A DNA stretch of 10,769 bases, taken from Candidatus Acetothermia bacterium (GTDB lineage Bacteria > Bipolaricaulota > Bipolaricaulia > UBA7950 > UBA9294). Of the stretch, positions 1-7,082 are shown one piece after another. The stretch's first letter is position 1. Every line of letters starts with the position of its first letter. The translations under genes and the position numbers were made by a program. The notes under the pieces were generated by a model. The model made no database searches. It had not been told where the DNA came from and saw nothing but the letters and a program-made list of their open reading frames with translations. The stretch covers positions 1 through 10,769 of the forward strand of contig DQCH01000021.1 in assembly GCA_003545155.1 (NCBI GenBank), given 5' to 3'.

Positions 1-123
1 TTCCTTGCTAAAAAGAGGAACATCACTCAAGAGGCAGCTCATCGTAACGCGAAAAACAACGCTGTGATTGGATACGCAATTTGCCACTTTGAGAAAGCCA
101 GTGTCCACCACTGATAGCCTCAT
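1..123 (-). CDS. Possible 5' part of an unidentified gene, cut by the left edge
   Basis: From an ATG at 123 the frame stays open for 41 codons to the window edge. The peptide begins MRLSVVDTGFLKVAN. The opening loosely recalls the first strand of metallo-beta-lactamase-fold hydrolases (a VxDTG-type start), but no metal-binding motif is visible, so I assign no function. A good Shine-Dalgarno (AAGGAG at 139-144) lies 15 nt from this ATG, which is too far. It is better placed for another ATG at 133, whose frame closes after 36 codons. If real, the gene sits about 53 nt downstream of the S9 peptidase on the same strand and could share its transcript. An antisense frame on the plus strand is also open from base 1 for 36 codons, so the evidence here is weak. 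Confidence 0.25.
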   Translation of the reverse strand, partial: MRLSVVDTGFLKVANCVSNHSVVFRVTMSCLLSDVPLFSKE

Positions 124-176
124 GATGTTCCATATTCTCTCCTTACACAGTCGTGCTTTTTCAGAAAAAAACGCTA

Positions 177-2066
177 CTAGCTAAACAGAACGTGCTCACG
201 CAAGAAGCGTTCTACGTCCCGATAGAAGACTTCTATCGTCTCCGCCTTGCGCCAGCCGTGTCCCTCACCCGCATAAACATGGTACTCATGCGGAACGCCG
301 CGGCTGCGCAGTGAGGCAACGATCCGCTCGGACTGACTCTTGGGCACCACCTTATCCTCGTCCCCTTGAAAAATGGCAATTGGATCTGCGATCCGCTCCA
401 CGGAGAAGATCGGAGAGCGTTCGCGGTAGATCGCACTTGCCTGTGGGAGCTCTCCGACAAGCGAGTCAAGGTAATGGGCTTCAAACTTGTGTGTCTCTTG
501 GGCGAGAGCGAATAGATCAGAAACCCCGTAGAGGCAGATGGCAGCCTTGAAAGTGCCGGGGTACTCGCTAAGGACGCGAAGGACAGTGTATCCGCCAGCG
601 CTTCCCCCCATAATCACGAGCCTCTCTAAATCCACTCGACCACTCTCGGCGAGGTGTCGCGCACCAGAGACAATGTCCTCTACATCGACGACTCCCCAGT
701 TGCCTTTAAGCGCCTCGCGATACTCCCTACCATAGCCTGTACTTCCGCGGTAATTCACCTCAAGGACGGCGTAGCCGCGTGAGGTGAAGAACTGAGTGGT
801 AACGTGATAGCCAACATCGTACTGCGAAGTCGGCCCCCCGTGAACCAGGACGATCGCTGGGGGTAAGCCCGTCCCAGCAAATGCACCGTTGCAAGGCGGG
901 TAGTAGAGGCCGTGCACCTTCTCACCATCCGAAGCGCCCCAAGTGATCGACTCCGGCACCGACAAACAATCGTCCGGAATCGTCCCCGTGGTCGAATAGC
1001 GGTGGATACGCGGCTGCTGACGCGGGGCAAGGCTGCAGGTGATCACGCGGGGAGGGATCCTCGCCGATTGGGCAATCAGGGCAACTACGTTCTCATTCGG
1101 AGAGAGAGTGACCTGTTGCAAGAGGGTGTAGTCAGCAAAGTGCTCATCGAGTGGTTCGATGTCTCCCGTCCTAAGATCGATGTACTTCAAACGGTCGATT
1201 CCATCCTTGCTTGCTCGATAGACGATCCTTTCTCCGTCGTAGCTGAACCCATAGGTGCGAAGCCCCTGCGCCCAGGCCGGCCGTGAGAGCTCCTCTTCGC
1301 CGCCAGTAAGCGCATGGCTAGCCTTCTCAACCAGGTTGTACAGATAGAGGTTTCCGTAGCCCGACTGGTCCGAGACATAGGCAAGAGCTTTCCCGTCTGG
1401 GGAGAACTCTGGCTGAAAAATCGCGACACCTTCTCCCCCGGCAATTCGCTCGCTCTGCTTCACCATGGGGAGACGACCTCCTCCCACGTCTAAGATAGCC
1501 AGATAAAGGCTCGTCTCATCCCACGGCATCCGTGGGTGATCCCACGCGATCCAGGCGATGCTCTTTCCTGAGGGGTGCCAGCACGGCTGCATGACAAAAT
1601 CGCTTCCCGAAACAAGTCTCTGCGGCCAGAACTTTCCACCCGCATCAACGACCGCCAAAACGTCCTTTGTCCCGTCGCTGTGGACGAAGAGAACCCACTT
1701 TCCGTCCGGCGAAACACAGGGGGAAGCAGCCTGACCAAACGGCGGCGTGATCGGTCGGGGACCACCAGCAGCGAGCGACTGTCGATAGAGACGCCCCTCA
1801 CAGACGAAGTAGACTATCCCCTTAAAGACAGTGAAATCTCCCCCACCGTAGCCGACACGGGCACGCACCGAGAGTTCAGCAGTGAGGTCGCGTGAGGCAT
1901 CTCCACGTCGTTTGGCGACAAGTACTCCACGGTCGGAGCGTCCCTCCAGCCAGACGAGCGTCTCCCCATCTGAGTCCCAGGAAACATCCGATATTCGTAA
2001 CACACAAGCAAGATAACGGGGTGTAATCGGGCTGTCCCACAGACCGTATCCTTCTATCGTTTTCAT
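177..2066 (-). CDS. Prolyl oligopeptidase family (S9) serine peptidase, cytoplasmic
   Basis: This 629-aa protein is a two-domain S9 peptidase of the acylaminoacyl-peptidase / dipeptidyl-peptidase type, which cleaves short peptides. The N-terminal part (about 25-345) has repeated TolB-like propeller strands with SPDGK-type turns, for example at 119-123 and 222-226. The C-terminal alpha/beta-hydrolase domain (about 375-629) has the oxyanion motif HGGP (409-412), the nucleophile elbow GGSAGG with Ser489, the acid loop GDEDKVVP with Asp571, and GEGHGW with His603. The catalytic triad is therefore intact. The length is usual for the family. No signal peptide or membrane segment is seen, so it should act in the cytoplasm on peptides small enough to enter the propeller. 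The start is backed by AAGGAG five bases upstream. It follows the NUDIX gene after 223 nt and probably has its own promoter. Exact substrate specificity cannot be read from the sequence. Confidence 0.93.
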   Translation of the reverse strand: MKTIEGYGLWDSPITPRYLACVLRISDVSWDSDGETLVWLEGRSDRGVLVAKRRGDASRDLTAELSVRARVGYGGGDFTVFKGIVYFVCEGRLYRQSLAAGGPRPITPPFGQAASPCVSPDGKWVLFVHSDGTKDVLAVVDAGGKFWPQRLVSGSDFVMQPCWHPSGKSIAWIAWDHPRMPWDETSLYLAILDVGGGRLPMVKQSERIAGGEGVAIFQPEFSPDGKALAYVSDQSGYGNLYLYNLVEKASHALTGGEEELSRPAWAQGLRTYGFSYDGERIVYRASKDGIDRLKYIDLRTGDIEPLDEHFADYTLLQQVTLSPNENVVALIAQSARIPPRVITCSLAPRQQPRIHRYSTTGTIPDDCLSVPESITWGASDGEKVHGLYYPPCNGAFAGTGLPPAIVLVHGGPTSQYDVGYHVTTQFFTSRGYAVLEVNYRGSTGYGREYREALKGNWGVVDVEDIVSGARHLAESGRVDLERLVIMGGSAGGYTVLRVLSEYPGTFKAAICLYGVSDLFALAQETHKFEAHYLDSLVGELPQASAIYRERSPIFSVERIADPIAIFQGDEDKVVPKSQSERIVASLRSRGVPHEYHVYAGEGHGWRKAETIEVFYRDVERFLREHVLFS

Positions 2067-2087
2067 CGCCGCTCCTTTTCCCCATTG

Positions 2088-2117
2088 ATTGTCATAGGCG
2101 AGAGAGCCTCACGTCAA
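2088..2117 (-). promoter_or_regulatory. Weak candidate promoter for the S9 peptidase gene
   Basis: Read on the minus strand, TTGACG (2117-2112) is a five-of-six match to a sigma-70 type -35 box. Two poor -10 candidates follow: TATGAC (2096-2091, spacer 15) and GACAAT (2093-2088, spacer 18). The site lies downstream of a candidate terminator and 22 nt or more upstream of the peptidase ATG at 2066, where a promoter would be expected. Neither -10 box is convincing, so this is inference from position plus the -35 match. Confidence 0.3.
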
Positions 2118-2153
2118 CTTGAAAACGTGGAAGAACCTCCCCTGGATATATTT

Positions 2154-2184
2154 GGAAAAGAAGAAAAAGCGAAGAAATCTCGCT
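2154..2184 (-). terminator. Candidate rho-independent terminator after rpoB-NUDIX
   Basis: On the minus strand AGCGAG (2184-2179) pairs with TTCGCT (2173-2168) around a 5-nt loop, including one G-U pair. It is followed directly by a pyrimidine tract rich in T (2167-2154, TTTTCTTCTTTTCC). It lies about 105 nt past the NUDIX stop codon. The stem is short (6 bp) and the T tract is interrupted, so termination may be partial. If it works, it ends the long ribosomal/rpoB transcript here. Confidence 0.4.
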
Positions 2185-2289
2185 ATCTGCCACCATCGGA
2201 ACTGAACAAGTGGTGTGATCCAACAGGCGTGAAGGGAAAGAAATTACGCTTCGATACGCATCAAAAGGATTGTCTTGACCGATCAAAAG

Positions 2290-2766
2290 TCACACCCTCG
2301 CCGCTTGCTTCCGGTGAAGGTACTCCTCCGCTGCGCGGAGGACGTTGCGAGCCTCAGCGTAAGTAAGAGTCCCCTGTGCGGCCGAATAGACAAGCCAGCG
2401 TGACTCTATGTGCTCTTGAGAAAGGACGATGTCACTTTGGCAAACGCGGCCAAGAAAGTAGACGACTTCCTTTGAAACCAACGCCTCGCCTCGGAAGAAA
2501 CGGTAAGCACTGACCGCTCGGAAGTCTGGAACCGGCTCGATTGCACCAATCCCACTTTCCTCTTGTGCCTCACGCAGAGCCGCCTGCACCTCGCCCTCGC
2601 CTAACTCGATCTTCCCCTTCGGGAACCCCCAATGGCCCCCATTACAATGCCTAAGGAGCAGATAGTGCCGTTTTGCTCCTTCACCGACGGCGTAAAGGAC
2701 AAAACCGGCGGAGTGCTCTTGGATCGTCTTCTTAGTGGATGTCGATCTCGTGGTCGTCACGGTCAT
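2290..2766 (-). CDS. NUDIX hydrolase (Ap4A pyrophosphatase / MutT-like)
   Basis: This 158-aa protein has a perfect Nudix box (GX5EX7REUXEEXGU) at residues 51-73: Gly51, Glu57, Arg65-Glu66, Glu69-Glu70, Gly72, Ile73. The acidic residues bind the metal used to cut a pyrophosphate bond in a nucleoside diphosphate derivative. The preceding GHWGFPKGK (44-52) is typical of the bacterial/eukaryotic diadenosine tetraphosphate hydrolase branch, so Ap4A or a related dinucleotide is the best substrate guess; a MutT-like or mRNA-decapping (RppH) role is not excluded. The ATG at 2766 lies inside rpoB, giving a 35-nt overlap in another frame. A GTG two codons later is the only close alternative. No Shine-Dalgarno precedes it, so translation is probably coupled to ribosomes finishing rpoB. 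It occupies the place where rpoC is normally found. Confidence 0.93.
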   Translation of the reverse strand: MTVTTTRSTSTKKTIQEHSAGFVLYAVGEGAKRHYLLLRHCNGGHWGFPKGKIELGEGEVQAALREAQEESGIGAIEPVPDFRAVSAYRFFRGEALVSKEVVYFLGRVCQSDIVLSQEHIESRWLVYSAAQGTLTYAEARNVLRAAEEYLHRKQAARV

Positions 2767-5700
2767 ACAACCGCGGGTTTAGCCCAAGGCTTCTAAGCTC
2801 ACGGACCAGGACGCGAAACGACTCAGGAAGGCCGGGTTGCGGAAACTCCCCCCCTTTCAGGATCGCCTTGTACAGCTGAATTCTTCCCCGCGTATCGTCC
2901 GATTTCACCGTGAGCATCTCCTGCAAAAGGGCAGAAGCGCCATAGGCCTCAAGCGCCCATACCTCCATTTCACCCAGTCTTTGCCCGCCGAACTGCGCCT
3001 TCCCTCCTAGTGGCTGCTGGGTGATAAGAGCGTAGGGACCAGTAGAGCGAGCGTGGATCTTCTCATCAGCAATGTGCTCTAGCTTCAGTACATACATGTA
3101 TCCGACGGTGATTGGCCTAATGAACGGTTTACCTGTGCGGCCATCACGCAGGATAACCTTCCCATCGTAGTTATCACCTTCAGCAAGACCGGCCTCTTCG
3201 CGCAGATCGTGCAATTCGCTCAAGATCTCGTCCTCTTGCGCGCCGTCAAAGATCGGAGAAGAGACCAACTCGCCTTTCAAGTAAGCGAGCCAGCCGAGGT
3301 TCGCCTCGAAGATTTGTCCCAGGTTCATGCGAGAGGGAACTCCCATTGGGTTAAGGATAACGTCGAGCGGCGTCCCATCCGGGAGGAACGGCATCTCCTC
3401 CACTGGGCGAATCGTGGAGATGACCCCTTTGTTCCCGTGCCGCCCCGCAAGCTTGTCGCCGACCGAGATCTTCTTACGCTGCGCAACGAAGACCTTCACC
3501 AGCTCGTTCACGCCAGCATCAAGCTCGTCCCCTTGATCGCGGGAGAACTTCTTCACTTTGATCACCTTTGCCGTTCCGGAGACCGGCGGCATCCGTAACG
3601 ACGTGTTCTTCACATTGCGTGCCCGCTCCCCAAAGATGGAGCGAAAAATCTTCTCCTCCGGGGTCGGTTCGGACTCCCCACGTGGGGTGATCTTCCCCAC
3701 CAAAATATCGCTGGTGCTCACCACCGTTCCCACACGGACGATTCCTTCCTCATCAAGGTTCTTTAGATCTTCCTTGGAAATGTTGGGAATATCGGCAGTG
3801 ATCTCCTCCGGTCCAAGCTTTGTCTCCTCTGCTTTGACCTCGAACTCCTCGATGTGGATCGAGTCTAGCAGGTCTTCCCGGACCAGTCTCTCGCTTATGA
3901 CAATCGCATCCTCATAGTTATACCCCTCGTAAGGCATGACCCCCACAAGAAGGTTTCGCCCCAGAGCAAGCTCCCCTAAGTCACTCGACGGCCCATCGGC
4001 TAAAAGGCCACCTTTGACTAATGTTTCGCCTTCACTGACGGCTGGGCGTTGATAGAGGATCGTATCCTGGTTCGAGCGCTCAAAGTTTATAAGTGGGTAG
4101 ACCTCCTTCTTGCGGCCGTGCTTAACCACGATCCGACAGGCATCCACCTCGGCCACAACCCCCCCTCTCTCGGCAAGGAGGAGCATCCCAGAGTCCATCG
4201 CCGCCTGTCGTTCGAGACCAGTCCCCACCAGGGGGGTCTCAGGATGTAGAAGCGGGACAGCCTGTCGCTGCATGTTTGCTCCCATCAGTGCTCGGTTTGA
4301 GTCGTCGTGCTCGAGGAACGGAATCAAGGCAGAGGAGATCCCGACTAGGGCCTTCGGTGAGATCCCGATGAAATTGACCTCTTTTGGTGGCTCTAGACGG
4401 ACCTCTTCGCGGCCGGTTCGCACCTCCACCCGCTCGCCGAAGATGCGGCCGCCCTTCCCCACCGGTGTGGTGGCAGGGGTAATCTTGTATTTTTCCTCGT
4501 CATCGGCCATAAGATAGACAATCTCATCGGTCACTTTTCCCTTTACCACTCGCCGGTAGGGGGCTTCAATGAAACCGTACTCGTTTACCCGTGCGTAACA
4601 GGCAAGCGAGGTGATCAACCCGATATTCTGCCCCTCAGGGGTCTCAATTGGGCAGATGCGCGCATAGTGCGAGGGGTGGACATCCCGCACCTCAATCTTT
4701 GCCCGGCGCTTGGTCAACCCACCACCGAGTGCATTCAACCGGCGTTTGTGGGTCAGTTCAGTCAGCGGATTAGTCTGCTCGAGAAACTGCGAAAAACGTC
4801 CGGTATAAAAGAGTTGGTTAATCGCTCCTTGCACGGTGCGTGTCGAGATCAGGCGGCGAATAGTGTCTTTCTCGTCCAAAGCGTACTTGGAAAGCTTGTC
4901 GCGTGCGATACGCGCCATCCGCACCAGCCCGGTCCTCAGCGCGTTCTCCGCCAGCTCGCCGGGAAGCCTGACCCGTTTGTTCGCCAAGTGGTCCTTCTCA
5001 TCGAGGCACGTTGGGTCATTCGGAACCTCCAAAAGAAGTTTGATCGTGCGCACGATGTCGGCGAGGTATAAAACGGGCTTCTTCAGCCCCATCCCCAGTT
5101 TCTTGTTCACCTTGAACCGCCCCACCTTGGAGAGGTGGTAGCTTGTGGGATGAAAGTACAGGTTCTCGATGTACTCGCCCATCTGGGCCAGTGAGGCACG
5201 ATCAGACGGCCGGAGACGGCGGTAGACTGCGCGCAGGGCATCCTCCTGCGTGGTGATCTGGTCCTCTTCAAGCGTCTTCTGAATGTAGCGATCGACCAAT
5301 CGAACAGAAGCCAGCCGCGCCTTCTCTAACTGCGCTAGACACTCCTTTTGAAGCTGCTCTCCAGCAGCAAGGAGGACTTTGTCCCCCTTCTTAACCGCGA
5401 CGGTGGCGCGATAGCCGATGTATGGTGCTAGTGCCTCAATGCTCACCGGGGAGACCTCAAAACTGTAATAGGAACGGATCCTTTCTTCATCGAACCCCAG
5501 GGCCTTCAGTAAAACGGTCGCCAACACCTTCCCCTTGCGGTCGAGGTTCGCCTTGAGCGTCATACGTCGGGTATCTAATATCACCTCTAGCCATGCGCCG
5601 AGCTCGGGAAGGATATGCCCCTTGTACTGGTTCTTCTGCTCCTTGGTAAAATAGACTCCTGGAGCACGAGTGAGTTCATTGACAAGAGCGTTCTCTGATC

Positions 5701-6082
5701 CGTTGATGATAAACGTGCCGCGAGAGGTCATCATCGGGAAGTCGCCAATGTACAACTCCATCTCCTGCAGCAACTTACCCTCCTGAAGCAGACGTGTTGT
5801 CACCCTCAGCGGGCGCGAATACGTGAGGTCCTTATCCTTGCACTCGCTCTCCGAATTTCTCGCCTCACCAAGGTATGGATCGACAAACTTCAGCGAGAGC
5901 CCCTCCTTCCCACGCCCCTCAACGGGGGATATGTCAGAAAAGGCCTGTGTGATTCCCTTCTTCAAGAAGTTCTGAAACGACTCCCTCTCGTCGCGTAGCA
6001 GGTAGGGTGGAGGGAGGATCTCCTTAATCCGGCCGTAGGACCTCCGTTCTTGATATATCATCTTCTCCCCCAAAAAGTACAT
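2732..6082 (-). CDS. rpoB: DNA-directed RNA polymerase subunit beta
   Basis: RpoB carries half of the RNA polymerase active site. At 1116 aa it is the compact form, close to Thermus length and lacking the large insertions of the E. coli protein. Visible landmarks (numbered from the first ATG) are the Rif region (428-456), CPIETPEGQNIGL (477-489), the YNYED active-site acidic pair Glu724-Asp725, GDKLAGRHGNKG with Lys877 and Lys885, His1010 in KIHARSTG, and the QPLGGKAQFGGQR clamp/switch segment (1023-1035). The start is uncertain. ATG at 6082 has GAGG four bases upstream, but that sequence is locked in a hairpin. ATG at 6061 (Met8, MIYQERRSYGRI) has GGGGGAG just upstream and better fits the usual short RpoB N terminus. 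The gene follows rplL after 66 nt. Its end overlaps the NUDIX gene, and rpoC does not follow. Rif-pocket residues deviate from sensitive enzymes. Confidence 0.99.
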   Translation of the reverse strand: MYFLGEKMIYQERRSYGRIKEILPPPYLLRDERESFQNFLKKGITQAFSDISPVEGRGKEGLSLKFVDPYLGEARNSESECKDKDLTYSRPLRVTTRLLQEGKLLQEMELYIGDFPMMTSRGTFIINGSENALVNELTRAPGVYFTKEQKNQYKGHILPELGAWLEVILDTRRMTLKANLDRKGKVLATVLLKALGFDEERIRSYYSFEVSPVSIEALAPYIGYRATVAVKKGDKVLLAAGEQLQKECLAQLEKARLASVRLVDRYIQKTLEEDQITTQEDALRAVYRRLRPSDRASLAQMGEYIENLYFHPTSYHLSKVGRFKVNKKLGMGLKKPVLYLADIVRTIKLLLEVPNDPTCLDEKDHLANKRVRLPGELAENALRTGLVRMARIARDKLSKYALDEKDTIRRLISTRTVQGAINQLFYTGRFSQFLEQTNPLTELTHKRRLNALGGGLTKRRAKIEVRDVHPSHYARICPIETPEGQNIGLITSLACYARVNEYGFIEAPYRRVVKGKVTDEIVYLMADDEEKYKITPATTPVGKGGRIFGERVEVRTGREEVRLEPPKEVNFIGISPKALVGISSALIPFLEHDDSNRALMGANMQRQAVPLLHPETPLVGTGLERQAAMDSGMLLLAERGGVVAEVDACRIVVKHGRKKEVYPLINFERSNQDTILYQRPAVSEGETLVKGGLLADGPSSDLGELALGRNLLVGVMPYEGYNYEDAIVISERLVREDLLDSIHIEEFEVKAEETKLGPEEITADIPNISKEDLKNLDEEGIVRVGTVVSTSDILVGKITPRGESEPTPEEKIFRSIFGERARNVKNTSLRMPPVSGTAKVIKVKKFSRDQGDELDAGVNELVKVFVAQRKKISVGDKLAGRHGNKGVISTIRPVEEMPFLPDGTPLDVILNPMGVPSRMNLGQIFEANLGWLAYLKGELVSSPIFDGAQEDEILSELHDLREEAGLAEGDNYDGKVILRDGRTGKPFIRPITVGYMYVLKLEHIADEKIHARSTGPYALITQQPLGGKAQFGGQRLGEMEVWALEAYGASALLQEMLTVKSDDTRGRIQLYKAILKGGEFPQPGLPESFRVLVRELRSLGLNPRLYDRDDHEIDIH

Positions 6083-6117
6083 TCTGCCTCAACGCCACAA
6101 ACGCACGTTAAGGCAGA
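6083..6117 (-). promoter_or_regulatory. 12-bp mRNA hairpin in the rplL-rpoB spacer
   Basis: In the transcript UCUGCCUUAACG (6117-6106) pairs along its full length with CGUUGAGGCAGA (6094-6083), with a single G-U pair and an 11-nt loop. The 3' arm ends on the base directly before the ATG at 6082 and includes the GAGG that would serve as its Shine-Dalgarno. The next ATG (6061), with GGGGGAG upstream, stays free. No T tract adjoins the stem, although TTTTT occurs about 7 nt further on, so a classical terminator is unlikely. Known roles at this junction in E. coli are attenuation and RNase III cleavage between rplL and rpoB. Here an RNA-processing or translational control site is inferred. Confidence 0.6.
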
Positions 6118-6148
6118 CCGTAACAGAGAACTTGTAAAAACGTCAAAA

Positions 6149-6535
6149 CTACTGCTTGAGTTCAACCTCAGCGCCCGCTGCCTCCAGCTTTTCTTTGAGG
6201 CTCGCTGCCTCATCTGGACCGACTCCCTCCTTAATGGTGGCGGGGAGGTTGTCGACGAGCTCTTTGCACTCTTTCAATCCTTTGCCGGTAATCTCCTTGA
6301 TCTCCTTGATGACCTGGATCTTCTTCTGGCCGGGGTTGGTGAGGAGGACCTTATAGGTTTCGGCCTCCGTGCCACCACCCTCCGCACCACCACCCTCACC
6401 GGGAGCGGGGGCAACCGCAACTGGGGCCATCATAGCCGCGGATACGTTGAACCGCTCTTCAATCATCTCCACCAAATCGGCCAGGTCCTTCACGGTCATG
6501 TTCTCTATCTCCTGAAGGATCTCATCTTTACCCAT
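6149..6535 (-). CDS. rplL: Ribosomal protein bL12 (L7/L12)
   Basis: This 128-aa stalk protein recruits the translational GTPases (EF-Tu, EF-G, IF2) to the ribosome. The N-terminal dimerisation helices (about 1-33) attach to the L10 tail. A flexible hinge (about 37-60) is rich in Ala, Pro and unusually Gly (GEGGGAEGGG). The C-terminal domain (61-128) shows the conserved KKIQVIKEIKEITGKGLKE factor-binding helices and GAEVELKQ end. I chose the start MGKDEILQEI because AAGGAGG lies just upstream and overlaps the end of rplJ. A longer open frame of 20 extra codons exists upstream but lies inside rplJ. Only one base separates the rplJ stop from this ATG, so the genes are translationally coupled. 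Cys90 stands where Ala is common. Confidence 0.97.
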   Translation of the reverse strand: MGKDEILQEIENMTVKDLADLVEMIEERFNVSAAMMAPVAVAPAPGEGGGAEGGGTEAETYKVLLTNPGQKKIQVIKEIKEITGKGLKECKELVDNLPATIKEGVGPDEAASLKEKLEAAGAEVELKQ

Positions 6536-6536
6536 C

Positions 6537-7073
6537 TTACTCCTCCTTATTCTGCTGTTCTCGTTTAATTCGGGCTTCGTTAAGCACCGCGACAAACTCG
6601 CGGATCTTTGCCTTGAGCATCATCGCCAAGGAGCGCATTGGGCTGTTAAGAAGCATTGCCAGCTTCGCTAAAAGCTCCACACGAGAGGGAAGAGCCCCAT
6701 AGCGTTTAATCTCATCCTGTGAGATAACCACCCCCTCGAATACGCCCCCTTTTGGGGTATAGCGTGGGGAATAAGCCACCCGGCACTCCTCGGTGAGCTT
6801 GAACGCCAGAACCGGATCGTCGTAACCGATCGCTACACCAATCGGCCCAGCGAATAGATCGACTAAGTCCTTCAGCCCAGCTTCTTCCGCGGCGATCCGA
6901 GCCAGCGTGTCCTTGACCACTCTGAACTCGAGCCCCTCCTTGGTAAACTTCTCACGTAGTTTGACCATCTCGTCCGCTGTCAGTCCACGGTAGTCAGCAA
7001 GGACCAAAGAGGCAGCTTGTTCGAACTTCTTCTTAAGGTGAGCCACTTCCTCTATCTTACCTTGTGTTGCCAT
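6537..7073 (-). CDS. rplJ: Ribosomal protein uL10
   Basis: L10 (178 aa) anchors L12 dimers to 23S rRNA at the base of the L7/L12 stalk. The rRNA-binding domain shows the family signature LADYRGLT (25-32) and the segment FRVVKDTLARIA (50-61), where Asp55 replaces the usual Asn of VVKNTL. The C-terminal helix from about residue 144 (SPMRSLAMMLKAKIREFVAV) continues to 178. That is longer than the 165-residue E. coli protein and close to Thermotoga L10, suggesting three rather than two L12 dimers. The start is supported by TAGGAG six bases upstream, overlapping the rplA stop. Only 9 nt separate it from rplA, so there is no room here for a long L10-binding leader of the E. coli kind. Confidence 0.98.
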   Translation of the reverse strand: MATQGKIEEVAHLKKKFEQAASLVLADYRGLTADEMVKLREKFTKEGLEFRVVKDTLARIAAEEAGLKDLVDLFAGPIGVAIGYDDPVLAFKLTEECRVAYSPRYTPKGGVFEGVVISQDEIKRYGALPSRVELLAKLAMLLNSPMRSLAMMLKAKIREFVAVLNEARIKREQQNKEE

Positions 7074-7082
7074 TTATTGCTC

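Noticed and set aside
2092..2286. Minus-strand 64-codon frame in the same spacer
   Set aside because: It lacks a Shine-Dalgarno, shows no recognisable domain, and overlaps the candidate terminator and promoter signals. Chance is the simplest reading.
2085..2366. Plus-strand 93-codon open frame covering the NUDIX-S9 spacer
   Set aside because: It runs antisense into the end of the NUDIX gene, has no family features I recognise and no clear ribosome site. Its C-terminal third is simply the NUDIX coding strand read backwards.
3209..3598. Plus-strand frames opposite rpoB, including 3209-3598, 3558-3917, 4110-4517 and 4667-5071
   Set aside because: All lie antisense to highly conserved RpoB segments, have arginine- and serine-rich composition typical of reverse-frame artefacts, and match no family I recognise.
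6083..6148. Internal sigma-70 promoter in the rplL-rpoB spacer (TTGACG near 6146)
   Set aside because: A TTGACG box is present, but the best spaced -10 (TACGGT, 18 nt) is poor, so the hairpin is the more convincing element in the spacer.
6536..6595. Longer rplL with 20 extra N-terminal codons
   Set aside because: The extension lies inside rplJ. The start at 6535 has a strong AAGGAGG and gives the standard L12 N terminus.
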